DNA from: Ottelia alismoides
Lineage: Eukaryota; Streptophyta; Magnoliopsida; Alismatales; Hydrocharitaceae
Direction: 5' to 3'
DNA length: 64,000 nt
Assembly: GCA_037367405.1 (NCBI GenBank)
Contig: JAZKJV010003356.1
Coordinates: 124,001-188,000 of the forward strand
Both the position numbers and the translations under genes were made by a program. The notes beneath the pieces were generated by a model. The model had not been told where the DNA came from. It saw only the letters and a list, made by a program, of their open reading frames with translations, and searched no databases. Positions 21,961 through 34,940 of this stretch are shown piece after piece (the stretch's first letter is position 1; every line of letters begins with the position of its first letter).

Positions 21961-24900
21961 ATTATTTAGTTATTATCTGTCATTGTGCCCTACCTAATCT
22001 GTAAACCTGGGTCCGCCACTACTCTTAGCTTCCTAAAAGAGTAAGACCGTATGTGTAGTGACCCCAATATCGGGTCCTCATATTATTGGGACGATATTGG
22101 ATTGCGTATAACGAGTTCTAATCATGTTGATGGTTTATTCAATTAACGATGGGTCAATATTACCTTATGGGTGGTGGGTCAATGTGTTAAAGACTAATTT
22201 GGGAATACAAATTGGACTTGCAAGCCGGAATATGTTCCCGCTTCTTTTTATCCGAGTTACATGTTCTCATATTATTGGGATGTGACAAAGTAAGGAAGGA
22301 GAACTTAGATCTTGCTTGAGATATAATGGTAAATATTTTAAATTAAAAGTATCTAAGGGGATGAACTTTCAGTGTTTAAAAGGCAAGACAACTTTGATAT
22401 AAAAGGTCCTAATAAAAGTAAAATATGCATATATAGATATGTAATTTTCTTATTTCAAATAATCCTCATTAAACTCACTCAATACTATACTCAATAATGA
22501 CCAGTAAAATATCATGGATTGGATCCAAGATCAAGATATTGTACTTGCAGTTGGATACATAATGTATGTGGTTGTAATGTGCAAGTTTCCTCATAATAAT
22601 GAGGAATGACAATTTAATGGAGAATAGGTCAACAACCTAGGGTTTGTATGTCTCTATAGTCTTAATCTCTCATCGAATGTACTTTGGAAGTGATATGTTG
22701 ATGATGATCATAATTGTTAAATAATCCTTATAAAAATCTAAGAAGATGTTGTGTCATACATATATGCTCTCGACATTTAATCATGAATGACATGGTTCGC
22801 TACATAATGCAGAATGGTGGCTCTATAAGAGATGATGTATTCAAAATGTTTGAGTACCTACCTGAACCAAAGTCTTTTAGAGTTTGGATGGATGTAGATA
22901 CAATGAGTGTTATCATTATACTATCTATAATCAAGTCATTCATGAAGCTTCATAATACATATTGTATGAATTGATGAAGCATATATAAATGTTGAAACAG
23001 TCTTATATTGAAATCCTTTGAATTCAACATAAGAGATCCTTTATCTTAAGCAATTGTTGCGTATAGATGAAGAGAGCGCAGCGGGAGCATGGGTTTAACC
23101 CAAGTAAGAATGGAAGTTAAAGATTTGACTTTACTTCTGTAATTTCCATATGACATCCAAAGAGTTGGATAAAGGCCAATACTTCAATAAGATGGTGTTA
23201 TGATAGTATGACTATCTAGACTATCTTGGATCCTTAGAGAAGGACCAAGATAGTGCATTAGAATAATCTATATCTACGTATCATCGTTGAAATTGACTTA
23301 CTTATTAGATAATATCAAAGTCTAATAATTTTATCCCATTCTTCTAATGACATTTCCAATTCGTTGCAATTGTTTTAGAAGATTTTATACTAAGGTTTAA
23401 TAGTCATCCACATGGGAATTGATGCATTTGTTGCAGCAATCTCCATTGGATTGATAAACTTCACATTTTCAGTGGGAGAACCCGTAGTCTTAGAGAATGT
23501 CTCTATGACCTAGATATTAGAATATACTCATTATTTATCTCTAAATGTTTGAAATACATATAGTTTCTGAAATAGACCTATTACAAAGAGTTATGACGGA
23601 TATATTTCAGACAATAATCTGACATTCGGAGGACTCTACTAAATTAAAAATTAATGAATGGTTCATTAACATTTAAAAATACTGAAAATTGAACCTTATA
23701 GGATAAATAGGAGGATAAGATCATTTGACAGTGATCTGGCATCAAGCCTTGGATATTTGTTCATTGATTAATTTAATAGACTAGTAAGACACAAAACTTT
23801 AAAATGCCTGAAATTTCAAATCTTACATACTTATGAATATTGTATTCAAAGTAGAAAATGTTCAATGCACCCTTCTTTGGGAATGTTATTAGATGCCAAG
23901 GTATTCAAGATCTCATACGTGTTGACGCATGTAGATCATCTATATCATAATAAAACATTGATGATATGTGATATCATTCGATGATTTTTATAATATGTGA
24001 TTTCTTCCCTTCACCTTAGAAACCTTTGAAATGTTCAAAGATTTCACAATTTTGATTTAGAACCAAAGTTTGAAGGAAGATGAGATGAATTTGATCTAAC
24101 CTATGTAGCCCATACCTATTAGATGAATTCAAATAATACCTTATGGAGATATGAATAGCATTCCTATATCACTCCTCCTAATACACCTTATCTCAATAGA
24201 ATTGTAGGGAGATACAATTGTATCATTTGTGACATGATTTAATCAATGATGACTCTTAGCATAACTACCTCTTAGTTTCAAGATATATATGTGGCAGAGA
24301 CTACAATATATATCCTTAATAAGATTCCATGCGTATTTAAACCTGAAAACCCTCATAAGCTATAGTTTGGAACATAGCCTAGTATTGGACAATTGAGGAT
24401 TTAGGGTTGCTTGGTCCATGACCATGTCATGGATGCAAGTAAGCCGGAATCTGACACAAGAGAGTGATACTTCATTGGAAAAATAAAGGATGTTATTGGA
24501 TACCTACTTTATGACATTGAGATTCTTAAAAGATTTCATCTCTAAGGATATGATTCCTAGAGGAAGAAACTCTTTAGAATCAAGATGAAAATGAAGTAAA
24601 GGAACTCATTCAATCTTGAGAAAATAACGAGGCTCCTAAAAGCGGAAACTAAAAGGACAAATAAAGATGAATCACTAATACCTCTTCAAATAAGTTTGAG
24701 GATGGATTCCATGTGTCAATTCAGTCTAACAATATCTAACTTCATGTGATGAAGCTTCTAAGGATCATGACATGGAAAGATGGATGTTAGCAATAAAGTC
24801 TAATGTAGACTTTATATACAAGTGTTGTATATGAACCCTCAAGGATCCACCTATATGGGTAAGAGACGTTAAGGTGTAAATGGATCTTCAAAAGAAAGAG

Positions 24901-25387
24901 GGAACCTGATGAGAAGGTACAGACCTTCAAAGCATGACTCATATCCACAAGATACACACCGAAGAGAAGACATCGCTTGCAATGAGACTTGCTCTCCAGT
25001 GACCATGCTTAAACTCATCAGAATATTACTAATTACAGTTACAGAACTTGACTATGACACTTCAAGATGGAAGTCAAGATTGCATTCCTCTATGAATATC
25101 TCTCTGAGGATATTCATATAAAGTAGCCCCAGGGCTTCATGGTTGAGGAAAGTAAGGTGTACAAGCTGGAGAAACTCCATCTATGGACTCAAGTAAGATT
25201 CTTGTAGTTGGAACATCAGATTTGATGAAATTATAAATGTTATAATTTCATATAGAATCTTGATGAACCATATGAAGTTTACCGGGAGTGACATTGTGTT
25301 CATCATGCTAAATGTAGATGATATCCTAATCATTTGGAATGATATAAGGATAATAATAAGTGTTTTATAGTGTGGTTATTCCATACC

Positions 25388-28300
25388 TGATGAATCCATG
25401 ATTCATTAACATTCTGTTTGCATTTTGTCATAAACCCTTAACAAATACATGTAAATATTCATTAATTTTCATCTTTTAATAAAATCATATTCATGAATAA
25501 AAGTGCACTTTTATGCATCAAAATTATGTAAATAAATAAAAGAATAAAAATAAAGAAAACAAAAAGAAAGCAGATTGTAGATATGTATATATGTACAATA
25601 TGACTTATATAATATAAATATAGCTGAAAGATATATTTATATAACCTAACTCCTGAGACCAAGTCAGCATGGCTTGGTCGAAAAATAAATAAGTAAGGGA
25701 AGATAAGGAAAGAAAACAATAAAAAATAATTAATTATCCACTCCAAACATGCATCATTAATTATCCAATAATTATCAAATATCATTGATTTTTAATTAAT
25801 ACATATGAATATATTTTTTCACCAAACTGTTTTCCTAAATATTTCTAAAAATGTATAGAAAATATAAAAATAAGTTAAAAACAATATCTTGTACATATAC
25901 CAAGAAATCCAACTTGTAAATTGTCAAATTCCTAACTTCCGAACATTATACCCTTCTCATTTGAACTCCAATTGCATTCTACTCACCTTTAAAATTCATA
26001 AAATAATATTCTCTAGTTTATGAAGCGATTTCACTAAAATTAGAGTCTGTTTGCAAAAAGTCAGTTTTGGGACCTAATGAAAACTGGGTTCCTGAGCTAT
26101 TTATTTTATATAGATACATTATTTAAAATTTTATTAATTTTATAATTTTCATTATTTTTATGATATTTTATTTTAATCATGATTTATTTCATAATTTTCT
26201 AACACTATTTATTGTTTTAAATAAATTAAAACCAAATTTTATAGATAAAATTGAACTGTGTAACTCATACCTCTATTTATTAATATACTTAAATTGATTT
26301 ATTAAAATCTATAAAAAATCACATATATCCTATTTATTATTCTAATAATTAATAAAATAAAAAAACAATGTAATATTTATTGATTTTATTAAATTATAAA
26401 TCAAATAAATATTTATCATGTATTATTTATACATCTTTATTAATATAATATTTACAATTCATAAATTATTTAGTATTTATGAAAACAAATTATTACATAA
26501 TTTAGATAAATTAACTACTTATATTTTTCATTTTTATAACTATTTAAAATAACTTTAGTCATTATTTATTATCTAATTTATACTATAATTATTTCATTTG
26601 GCCAACCATGTACTCACACGTGTCAGCACATGGTTCATCTTCCTTAAGAACAGCCTGTTGTGGACTATTCCAACGACTCCATCTTAACCTAATTTCCCCG
26701 CACTCTTCCAAACCTCTTCACTCGATCCTAACCTTCGAATCCTTAGACATAACATCTACCATGCACGCCTACCCTCGATCTATACCCAACTCCCCTCCAA
26801 TTTACCGATAAATCTCTCCAAAGTTGCCTCATCGCAACTAACTCCTCCTTTACCAGAACCAAACTAGTTGACCACCCTCCTTCTCTGCCTTGTTCTGATC
26901 GGCTCCAGTGGTGACAGCACTTGTTGACAACCTCACATGGAAGAGGCATCTTCGGTGGAGAGTTCCAGGGTGGCCAACCAGCTTGCATCATCGTCATACG
27001 CAACGTAGAGATCCGGGAACACCTCCCCATTGAGCGAAGACCTGGAAGGTCATACACCTTTCTATTCTCGGATGACAGCATTCACACATTTCAACCTTTG
27101 ATTTCGTCAAAATTTGAGCCTGATTAGCTACGTTAATCCTATAGTTAGAGGTCGTAATCATCATTCTTGAATTACAATCAAACTCCCACCTCCATTTCAT
27201 TCAAATCGCATTCCATTTGGGTCCGCAAACAACGTTTCCTAGAAGCTTTTACAACCAGTAACTCATCACATTTTTTGGGTTTATTTCTTTATAAATCGAG
27301 CAACAATCTTCTCAATTGCAGGTACTGAAGAACATTTTGAGTCACCATCTTCCATCTGGAGTAGTCAATCTATCTAGAGAACCTCGATCCCAACACCAAT
27401 TCCACAAAGTGCGTTGCAGCCCAGATTCTAGGGCTCAAAACCCTAGAAGTTTCATTCATTGTTGTTGCCGTCATCGACCTCCCCTCACAATAGGAGAGCT
27501 CGCAGGGAAAGGAGTTCCCCTTCTGGCCCTACAAGAGTAGTTGAACCATTATCATGAGCCGCCTCGACCGCCAAAAGACCATCATCGCCTCCACCCGCTC
27601 CATAATAGGGGAAGATCCTCAAGAACGGGCAAAGCACAGACTATTGCCATGTGGTCCAATCCTGCAGCCAAGATCTGCACGCGCGATCTAATCTAGGCCG
27701 TCAATTGCCAAACGGTGGAATATTTGCAATATTAGCCGTGCATTTTTCAAATGTGCCTCCCAGAATTTCTTAGATTTGCATTTAGGTTCTTATGCAAGGA
27801 CCTAAGCGCAAAGTTTCCAAATATTTCTCTTGCAAATAGGTCCCTGACTAGGGACCTATTTTAAAGAGAAGCCTTTACATTTGTTTTGTATTTTTTAGAT
27901 ACATTCTATACTAGACATTAACACTTGTGGACCTTGGACTTTATTACATCGAGTATTATTTTTCTACATTTTCTCGTCGATCAATTTTCAAATATTTCAT
28001 CACGTGATTTTCTCGTGACTTTATTCTTCGCAATTAGACCCCATTTTGAGCTTGTTTTTGGGTCATTCTCAGATCCCATTGCTCGAGCGATTTTATCTAC
28101 TATATAGTACCACATATCTTCTATACTTTTCACCTTCTATATTGTAGATTAATTTGTCTTAAAAAGTACCACTGTGAAAATTAAATAAAAATTGGAAAAG
28201 ATAAAAATAGAATTAATTTTTTTTAAAAAAAAGATTTTCCCAACTTTTATCTCTTTCTTCAAGAAGAGATAAAAATAAAAAAATAACAATTTTTCCCAAA

Positions 28301-28519
28301 AATCGAAGTATAGTTTTGTTTCCTTCTTGTGTTTGACCCAAGGGAACTTACCATGATAAATAATTAGTTTAAGATAAGATGGGAGAGAGAATCTGCATCT
28401 TGACTTCATTATCTCTCTCCTATTTTATAGGTCTTTGTTTGATTAATTAGGGTTTTGTTTCGGAGCAATTTTCTACATTGACACAGACATTTTACCGCTC
28501 AACAAAACCCTAGTTATCA
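25388..28519 (+). mobile_element. 5' LTR of the outermost Athila-like element
   Basis: It begins TGATGAATCCATGATTCATT and ends TAGTTATCA, immediately before a tRNA-Asp-type primer-binding site. It shares the layout of the other Athila-like LTRs here: a TGATGAAT...TTCAT start, an AT-rich first third containing GTCAGCATGGCTTGGTCG (counterpart of CTCAGCATGGGCCTGACCG in the younger copies), a GC-rich middle and an AT-rich end. The left flank is the copia reverse-transcriptase relic. Reading frames inside are short and unrelated to proteins. Confidence 0.75.
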
Positions 28520-28522
28520 AAA

Positions 28523-28541
28523 TGGCACCGTTGCTGGGAAG
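28523..28541 (+). promoter_or_regulatory. Primer-binding site (tRNA-Asp type) of the outermost element
   Basis: TGGCACCGTTGCTGGGAAG matches the complement of the plant tRNA-Asp(GTC) 3' end (TGGCGCCGTTGCCGGGGATC) with four mismatches. It lies three bases after the LTR end. Confidence 0.75.
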
Positions 28542-28896
28542 GTGTTAGCCATATTTTAGTTGTTGAAATTTTGTGATTTTTTTCTTCTTGCGTTTTACAT
28601 GTTTTTTCTCGTGTTTTCTCAGTTTTCTTTCGAGTCGTTTTACAACTTTTAGGGTTTTCTTCTTTTTTTCAGTTTTATTTGATTTTACGATTTTTTATGT
28701 GTGTTTGCTAACAAACTTTGCAAAGACTACATGACTAGTCGGTTTCTTCGGAAAACCGACTCAACTAAGAGTGTAGATATCGGCTCCTTCTTTATGAGTC
28801 GATTAGAGAGACAGAGAGAGAAAGCGACCACATAATTTTATTTCAATTGTTTTGTATTAGCGGCAATTACCCGTTTTGACATTTTATAGAAGGAGT
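28542..28896 (+). mobile_element. Leader of the outermost Athila-like element, first part
   Basis: T-rich non-coding leader downstream of the primer-binding site. Its last five bases GGAGT are duplicated at 50372-50376, showing that the solo LTR between them was inserted here. The leader resumes at 50377. Confidence 0.7.
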
Positions 28897-31800
28897 TGAT
28901 GAATCCCACTTCATCACCCTTTATTCCTTTATTTTAGCTAGAAACTTAAGCAAAATACATTGTAAATATCTGTAAATATCATAAATTGCCAAAGAACATG
29001 CATCTTGTAAATATGCATAATTAGCATGTTTTTTGTGCCAAAATAAAGGAATAAAGAAACACAAGAAAAAGAGGGAAATATTTAGAATAAATATTGAGCG
29101 ACCTAATCCCAAGGGAGGGCTCAGCATGGGCCTGACCGCAAAAGATCCCAAGTAGAGAGATAGGGAAGCTCATATGTGTATATATACCTATGTATATAAA
29201 TAAAATTTATTTTCCTCTTATTAAAGACAAAAATGTGTGTTTCTTATAATTTGTATATATTTGTAAATACAAAACTAAAATAAAAATGGAAAAACAAAAG
29301 GAAAATAAAAAGAAACAAAATCCCCTTCATCATGGTATATATACCATGTACATAGAACCACACATCTAGTTATTTTCTCCTTGTAAATAACTAATAAAAT
29401 CTAATAAAAATATTTTAAAATTCCACATTTCAGTAAATAAATAAAATAAAAATTATAAAAATAAAAATAAAATAAAAAGAAATAAAATAAAATAAAATCC
29501 AAATCCACCTTGTATATATACCATGTATATATGTAAATAAAAGTATTTATTTAACCTATGTAATTAAATAATAAAAATAAAATTATTCTCTTGTTCTAAA
29601 TTTTATGTTATAAATAAATAAAATATAAAATGGGAATAAATGTATAAAAATAAACAATTAAAAATTAAAATAAAAAAATAAATACATGTATATACCTATA
29701 TATTAATAATATAATGTAAATACATAAATTATTTTTCAAAAAATAAATAAAAATCACTAAAAAATAATTTGTAGATAAATAAACATTTTTTATGTTTTAA
29801 GTTTTTCGAAAATAAATCATTTATTATTTTTAAATGAATTTCCAAATATTTATTGAATGGCGGCCTGTGAGTGGTCCACGGGGGATTGTTGACCCCAGGT
29901 CAACTCTCCCCCCTGGACCAGTCAACTCGGATCTGTGCGCGCAACCCGACTTCACTTAATTTTTTAAACCAGATCCGTGCTCCATTTACCCAAACCCTAG
30001 TCCTAATTGATCGCCACTAATCCGAGATCCACGCTAGAGCATCCGCCTAGGGATCCGTGCTTCACGGAATCCTGCCCGACCTCGTCTTCTCAGACCTGAG
30101 CTGATATATAGATGAACCTCCGCTGCACAATTCCCTTCATCCTTGGATGTGCCTCTTTGTCCCAGGACCTCCACCTTACTCCCCTGAGTGATAGCTTCGT
30201 GAGAGAGGTGTCGAAGAGAGGAGACCTCCAGCTATCGATCCGGCGACGTCTGCTGCTGTGCGCCGCCGCGAGGTACGCCCGAGCCTCGGGCATCGACATC
30301 CCTTCGAGGCTACGACCCAGAGCTCCGTGAGTTCATCCCCAGTCGACTGCATCCTCCAAGTAGACCCGATTCTCCTTAGTTTTCTCTAATTTTTGATTAC
30401 GCCCAATTCACCCATTCACCGTCGTCGATCGATTCCGCCCGCTCCGATCATCAATCCGATCATCCGACCCGACCATCATCTCCGTGAGACCCCTCTCCAC
30501 CTTCTGCACCCACACACCTACCTTGGTTCGCCCAGGAACCAAGGCTCGACCTACACCGCCGTCGCCTTGCCGGAGGTCGTTGACGAGTCGCTAAATATGA
30601 TATTTAATTCGGTCGCATTGTAGTACGTGTACTTAGCGATTCAGTCAGAACCGAGAAAAGAATCTCTGTGAAGAGTGTCTCGGCTTAATTTATATCCCGG
30701 GCAAGTCTGGGGTCGAACACAAGGAGGCAAAGGAACAACTTTGAGGATAATTTGAAAATTTTGATCTTGATTTCCAAATAGGGATTTTTTTAGATTTTCT
30801 AATGCAAAATGAATGCCAAAAAAACAAGGTGCGAGTGAATTAAGACACTAAGAAAACACACAATAAGGCCAAATTAATTTTAATGTCAAATTAGTCCAAT
30901 TCAGCCAAATTATATTTTATTCTAGAATCCAAATCCAGTGATGAATGCAAAACATATTTTTTCGTATTTTTAGGAATTAAAATGCAACAAATAAAAATTC
31001 ACACTTTTTATGGGTATTTTCGTAATTTATCACACAAACAGTAATAAAAAATGATGAAAAAATTGCTGGAAAACGAAAATGTTGCAAAGAAGCTACAATA
31101 ATATTTTTGGAATTTTTTAACAAATTATGAATTTTTTATGAAGTTTTTAGTAAAATCAGAGTAACAGTAAGTAAATAATTCCTAATTAATCCACGTTGTC
31201 AAATTAATCTGAGTGTAAATTATCCCAAATAGATATTCTCATATAGAATCCAGAAGACTTAAAATTTCGCAAAAATGATATATGTGGATTTAATTAAAAA
31301 TCAAATACTAAAATCACTCTATAATTTATTTCAGGCACAAGATAACTACACTTTGGATGAAATTTGGACAGTATCTCAATCACATATCAAGGCATCATAT
31401 GTAATTTTTGTGGAATTTTTTTGAGCAACCGTGAGTTACATATGATTTTAAGTGCTCAAAATGGGTAAAATATACAGAATTTCAGTTAAATAATTTTAAT
31501 TAATTACCCACAACTCAAAAAAATACAAATAAATATTCAGAATATAGACAAGTAGTTGCTCAATACAAAGACATTTTTCATTGAATAAAAGGATGTAATA
31601 TTGAAGTCCAAATTTAATTACGAACACAGGGGTATCCTTGCAAATTCAGAAAACCATATTTACAACAAAATATACACAGGGACTATTTTGCAATTACTGA
31701 AACTATACAAAATATTTACACAATTTTTACAATAAAAAAAGAAAAAGCACCTTTCCTCTTCCTTGAGGGATACGATGGGGACCCAACTCAGACGGCGGCG

Positions 31801-32261
31801 GAGAGCGGCTCAGAGGGGCGCGGCGGCGTGAAAGGGGGACGGCAGAGGCCGGCCGACGCGCGGAGGTGCGCGTGCGGCGCGGTGGAGGAGGACGACGGGC
31901 CGCTGGGCGGCATCGGTGGCGACGAGGGATGGCACCACTCGCGGCAGGCGGGGGCGGTGAAGCAGCCCGTGGCGGGCGGAGGGTGGCCGCAGAAGAGAGG
32001 AGAGGCTGCGGGGCGCCGCCGCCGCTGTCTGCTGTGCTGCGCGTGATCACAGCGGCGTGGGGGAGGCCCGCTGCTTGGTGGAAATTGGCGGCGGCGGTGG
32101 GGTACTTCCCATTGGTTTTTTTGTTTTTTTTTTATTTTTTTAATTTAATTTCTGCTATTGAAAAAAAATTATTTTTTTATTTTTTTAAGTTTTCTTTAAA
32201 CAGAAAATGAAATGAGGGTGGAAAAATGTAATGATGATGGGGATATTATAGTGATGGTGGG

Positions 32262-34918
32262 TGATGAATACCCATTCATCACTCTTTATTCTTCTATTTT
32301 AGCTACAAAAACCTTTGCAAATACATGTAGATATGTGTAAATACAAATAATTACCAAAAGCATGCATTGTGTAAAAACCTATAATTAGCATGTTTTTGTG
32401 CAAAAATAAAAGAATAAAGAGCAAAAAGAAAAAGAGGGAAATATTTAGAATAAATATTGAGCAACCTAACCCAAGGGAGGGCTCAGCATGGGCCTGACCG
32501 CATAAAAGCCACAGTAGAGGGAGATAGGAGCTCATGTGTAGATATCTATGTAAATAAATAAAATTATATTTTCCTCAACCAAAAATATTCTTGTAAATAT
32601 TTGTATATATTTAGAAACTATTAAAAACAAAATAAAAATCTAAAAAAAATCAAAAATGCAAAAATATCCCTCCACCATGTGCATAGACCATCATTCTTTA
32701 TTTATTTAACCCTATAAATAAATGTATTTATTTTCAAAACTTTTTGTGAATATTCTATGGTATATATTGTAAATAAAATAAATAAAAAGAATTAAAACAA
32801 AAATCAAATAAAAATTACAAAAATTAAAAATACAAAAATATATTGTACATATGCCATGTATATAGTTGTACAAAACTATTTATTTCACCCTTGTATATAA
32901 ACAATAAAAATAAAAATAAAATACCCTTTTATTCCTAATTTCATACTATAAATAAATAAAATATAAAATAGGAATAAAATTATAAAAATAACAATTAAAA
33001 AAATCAAAAATCAAAAGCCTCCATATTGTATATATACCTATATAATGTAAATACCTCATTTTTATTTCCAAAAATTAATTAAAAATCACCAAAAAATAGA
33101 AAAAAAATAAAAGAAAAATATTTCATGTTTTAAGTTTTTCTTAATTCGGCCATTTTCTACCTTAAAATAAATAAACAAATAAAATAATAAATGGCAGCTC
33201 CTGATTGGTCCACGGGGGATTGTTGACCCCGGTCAACTCCCCCGCGGACTCTTTCCTTTTCAAGAAAACGCGCGCCGCCCCGCCTTCGCCATTTTTTCCA
33301 CGCGCCTCCAGCCTGTCGCCCACGCAAACCCCGCGCCCGGATCCTTCGCCGATCATCCGACATCCTCGCCAGATCCTTCGCCGTGAGATCCACGCATTCC
33401 ATAGCCGTCGCCTCCCAACCCTAATCGCGCCTGCAGCTTTATATAGAATCACCTCCGCCGCCTCCGACCGTCCGATCTGCCACGCGTCCATCATCCAGCC
33501 CTCGACTTAATAAAGGGGTAAATTACCTTAGGCCCCCTCTTAGTCTTTGCTTTATGCTTCAGTCCTGTAATTATTTAGCGTACTTTATTTACGTTGGGAT
33601 ATTTGCACATTGGACCTCGTGCTCTTTGATATTTGCATTTATACCCCTGTTTGTGTGAGCCACGTGCTTCGTCACGTGTACTTTTGGTTTATTTGCAGTA
33701 TTAGTCCTGTAGTTCTGGTTGTTCATGAATGAATAGAATTTTTTTGATAATTGCATTTATGCCCCTGTGAGCATTGTATTTGCGCATGTGCGTCTTTTGA
33801 GTGGGTTATTTGCAACATAGCCCTTGGACTTTTTGGTACGAGTTACCAGAAGGTCCTCGGACTTGTTTTTTCTTACATATAGGTCCCTGAGTGCCTCAAG
33901 CACGCGCCACAAGCGTGATTTCTTGGGTATTTTGCACCAGGACCCCCAGAACTTTGGGTATTTGCACTTTGGTCCCTGTGCACAATGCCCCCTTTTGGAT
34001 TTTGAATAAAATATCAAATCACCTCCAAATCCAACGAAAATTTGACACATGGCTCCTGCCATGGTGTAGGATTTTTGTAGATTTTTGAGGACATTTTTGA
34101 TCTTGTTTGCTATTTTAAAAAATTCAAAAACATCTATTTTTGGCACTGTTTCACTTGAAAAATCACAAAAAAACATAAAAACGCCTCCAAAAATTCTATA
34201 AAAATTAGTTACTGTTCTTTGTGTGTTGTTTGATTTTCTAGCCAATTTTGGCTATTTTTCATTGAGTAAAAACCCTAAAAATCTAAAAACACCTTAAAAC
34301 TCATAAAAATCATAATAAATAATTTAAAAACCCAAAAACAATAATTTTGGTGCTCAAATTTCCCTTGTCTTCTCTAGTATACAGGAAAATTACCTCCAGG
34401 TCCCTTTGAGATCCTTAGATATTTTATCTTTGGGTTTTGGGCCTGGCTGGACAACACCTTGCTTTCTTCGCACTGTTTGATTTTTAGAAAATAAAATACA
34501 CCCTATAAAAATCCCAAAAATTCATCAAAAACACTTAAAAACCTAAAAAACATAAAAACAATTTTTCTTGAATTTTTGCTTGAGTTTTGTTGCTTTAAAT
34601 AAATTGCTCAAGTTTGCTTGTTTATACTTTCTTTTATTTTCTTCATTTATTAAAAATCCAAAAACATTTTAAAAATCCAAAAACCACTAAAAAATTAACT
34701 CTGAAATTTGACTACATAGTTTTTAAATCGTGCTCCTTGTGTTCGACCCTGGTCGCTATACCAGGTAAAAAGAATAGCGAAGACCGCTTACATTTGTTTT
34801 CTTGATCTATCTTACTTTGAGTGGTTTTATCATTTTTCTCGATTGACCGTGCTTGGTGATTTGGGTCACAACGACCATTTTATTTACATACTTAACCCGA
34901 TTGTCAGGACCGTCATCA
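32262..34918 (+). repeat. 5' LTR with a 982-bp internal deletion
   Basis: 2657 bp. Collinear with the 3' LTR except that the sequence corresponding to 44725-45706 is missing between 33466 and 33467. The level 2 LTR contains sequence homologous to the missing part, so the 5' copy has lost it. The break lies about 20 bp downstream of a TATA box. Confidence 0.93.
33438..33446 (+). promoter_or_regulatory. LTR TATA box
   Basis: TTTATATAG lies in a GC-rich LTR region, with a second identical copy at 44696-44704 in the 3' LTR. It is placed where a retrotransposon core promoter is expected. The 982-bp deletion begins 20 bp later and probably removes the transcription start and R region from the 5' copy. 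Confidence 0.55.
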
Positions 34919-34921
34919 GAA

Positions 34922-34940
34922 TGACGCCGTTGCCGGGGAG
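34922..34940 (+). promoter_or_regulatory. Primer-binding site, tRNA-Asp type
   Basis: TGACGCCGTTGCCGGGGAG matches the complement of the 3' end of plant tRNA-Asp(GTC) (TGGCGCCGTTGCCGGGGATC) with two mismatches. It starts four bases after the 5' LTR. Confidence 0.85.

Larger units (their letters stand above)
20145..22021. mobile_element. hAT-type non-autonomous element, 8-bp TSD
   Basis: Perfect 8-bp duplications CTCTTAGC lie at 20137-20144 and 22022-22029. The left end is CATGGGCGGACCCA and the reverse complement of the right end is TAGTGGCGGACCCA. An 8-bp duplication with a GGCGGACCCA-type end is typical of plant hAT elements. No transposase is encoded. The left part has long Pro/His-rich minus-strand frames but no domain. 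It carries a second nested element at 21242-21960. Confidence 0.8.
18858..25387 (+). pseudogene. Degenerate Ty1/copia internal region (gag-pol relic)
   Basis: After the primer-binding site, coding sequence is recognisable only in pieces. Integrase remnants lie around 23990-24400 (ETFEMFKDF followed by broken core sequence). Reverse transcriptase remnants lie around 24960-25380, including ETCSPVTMLKLIRILL and a degraded catalytic box read as NVDDILI near 25311. Stops and frame changes are frequent. The region is interrupted by the hAT-type element at 20145-22021 and cut off on the right by an Athila-like LTR at 25388. A gag or protease segment could not be identified. Confidence 0.7.

Noticed and set aside
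31727..32210. Ala/Arg/Pro-rich frames on both strands
   Set aside because: They lie in the GC-rich middle of a solo LTR and have no domain.
32252..32261. Longer target duplication for the intact Athila-type element
   Set aside because: Only four of five bases match at the expected position (GTGGG/GTGGT). Extending outward gives no further identity.
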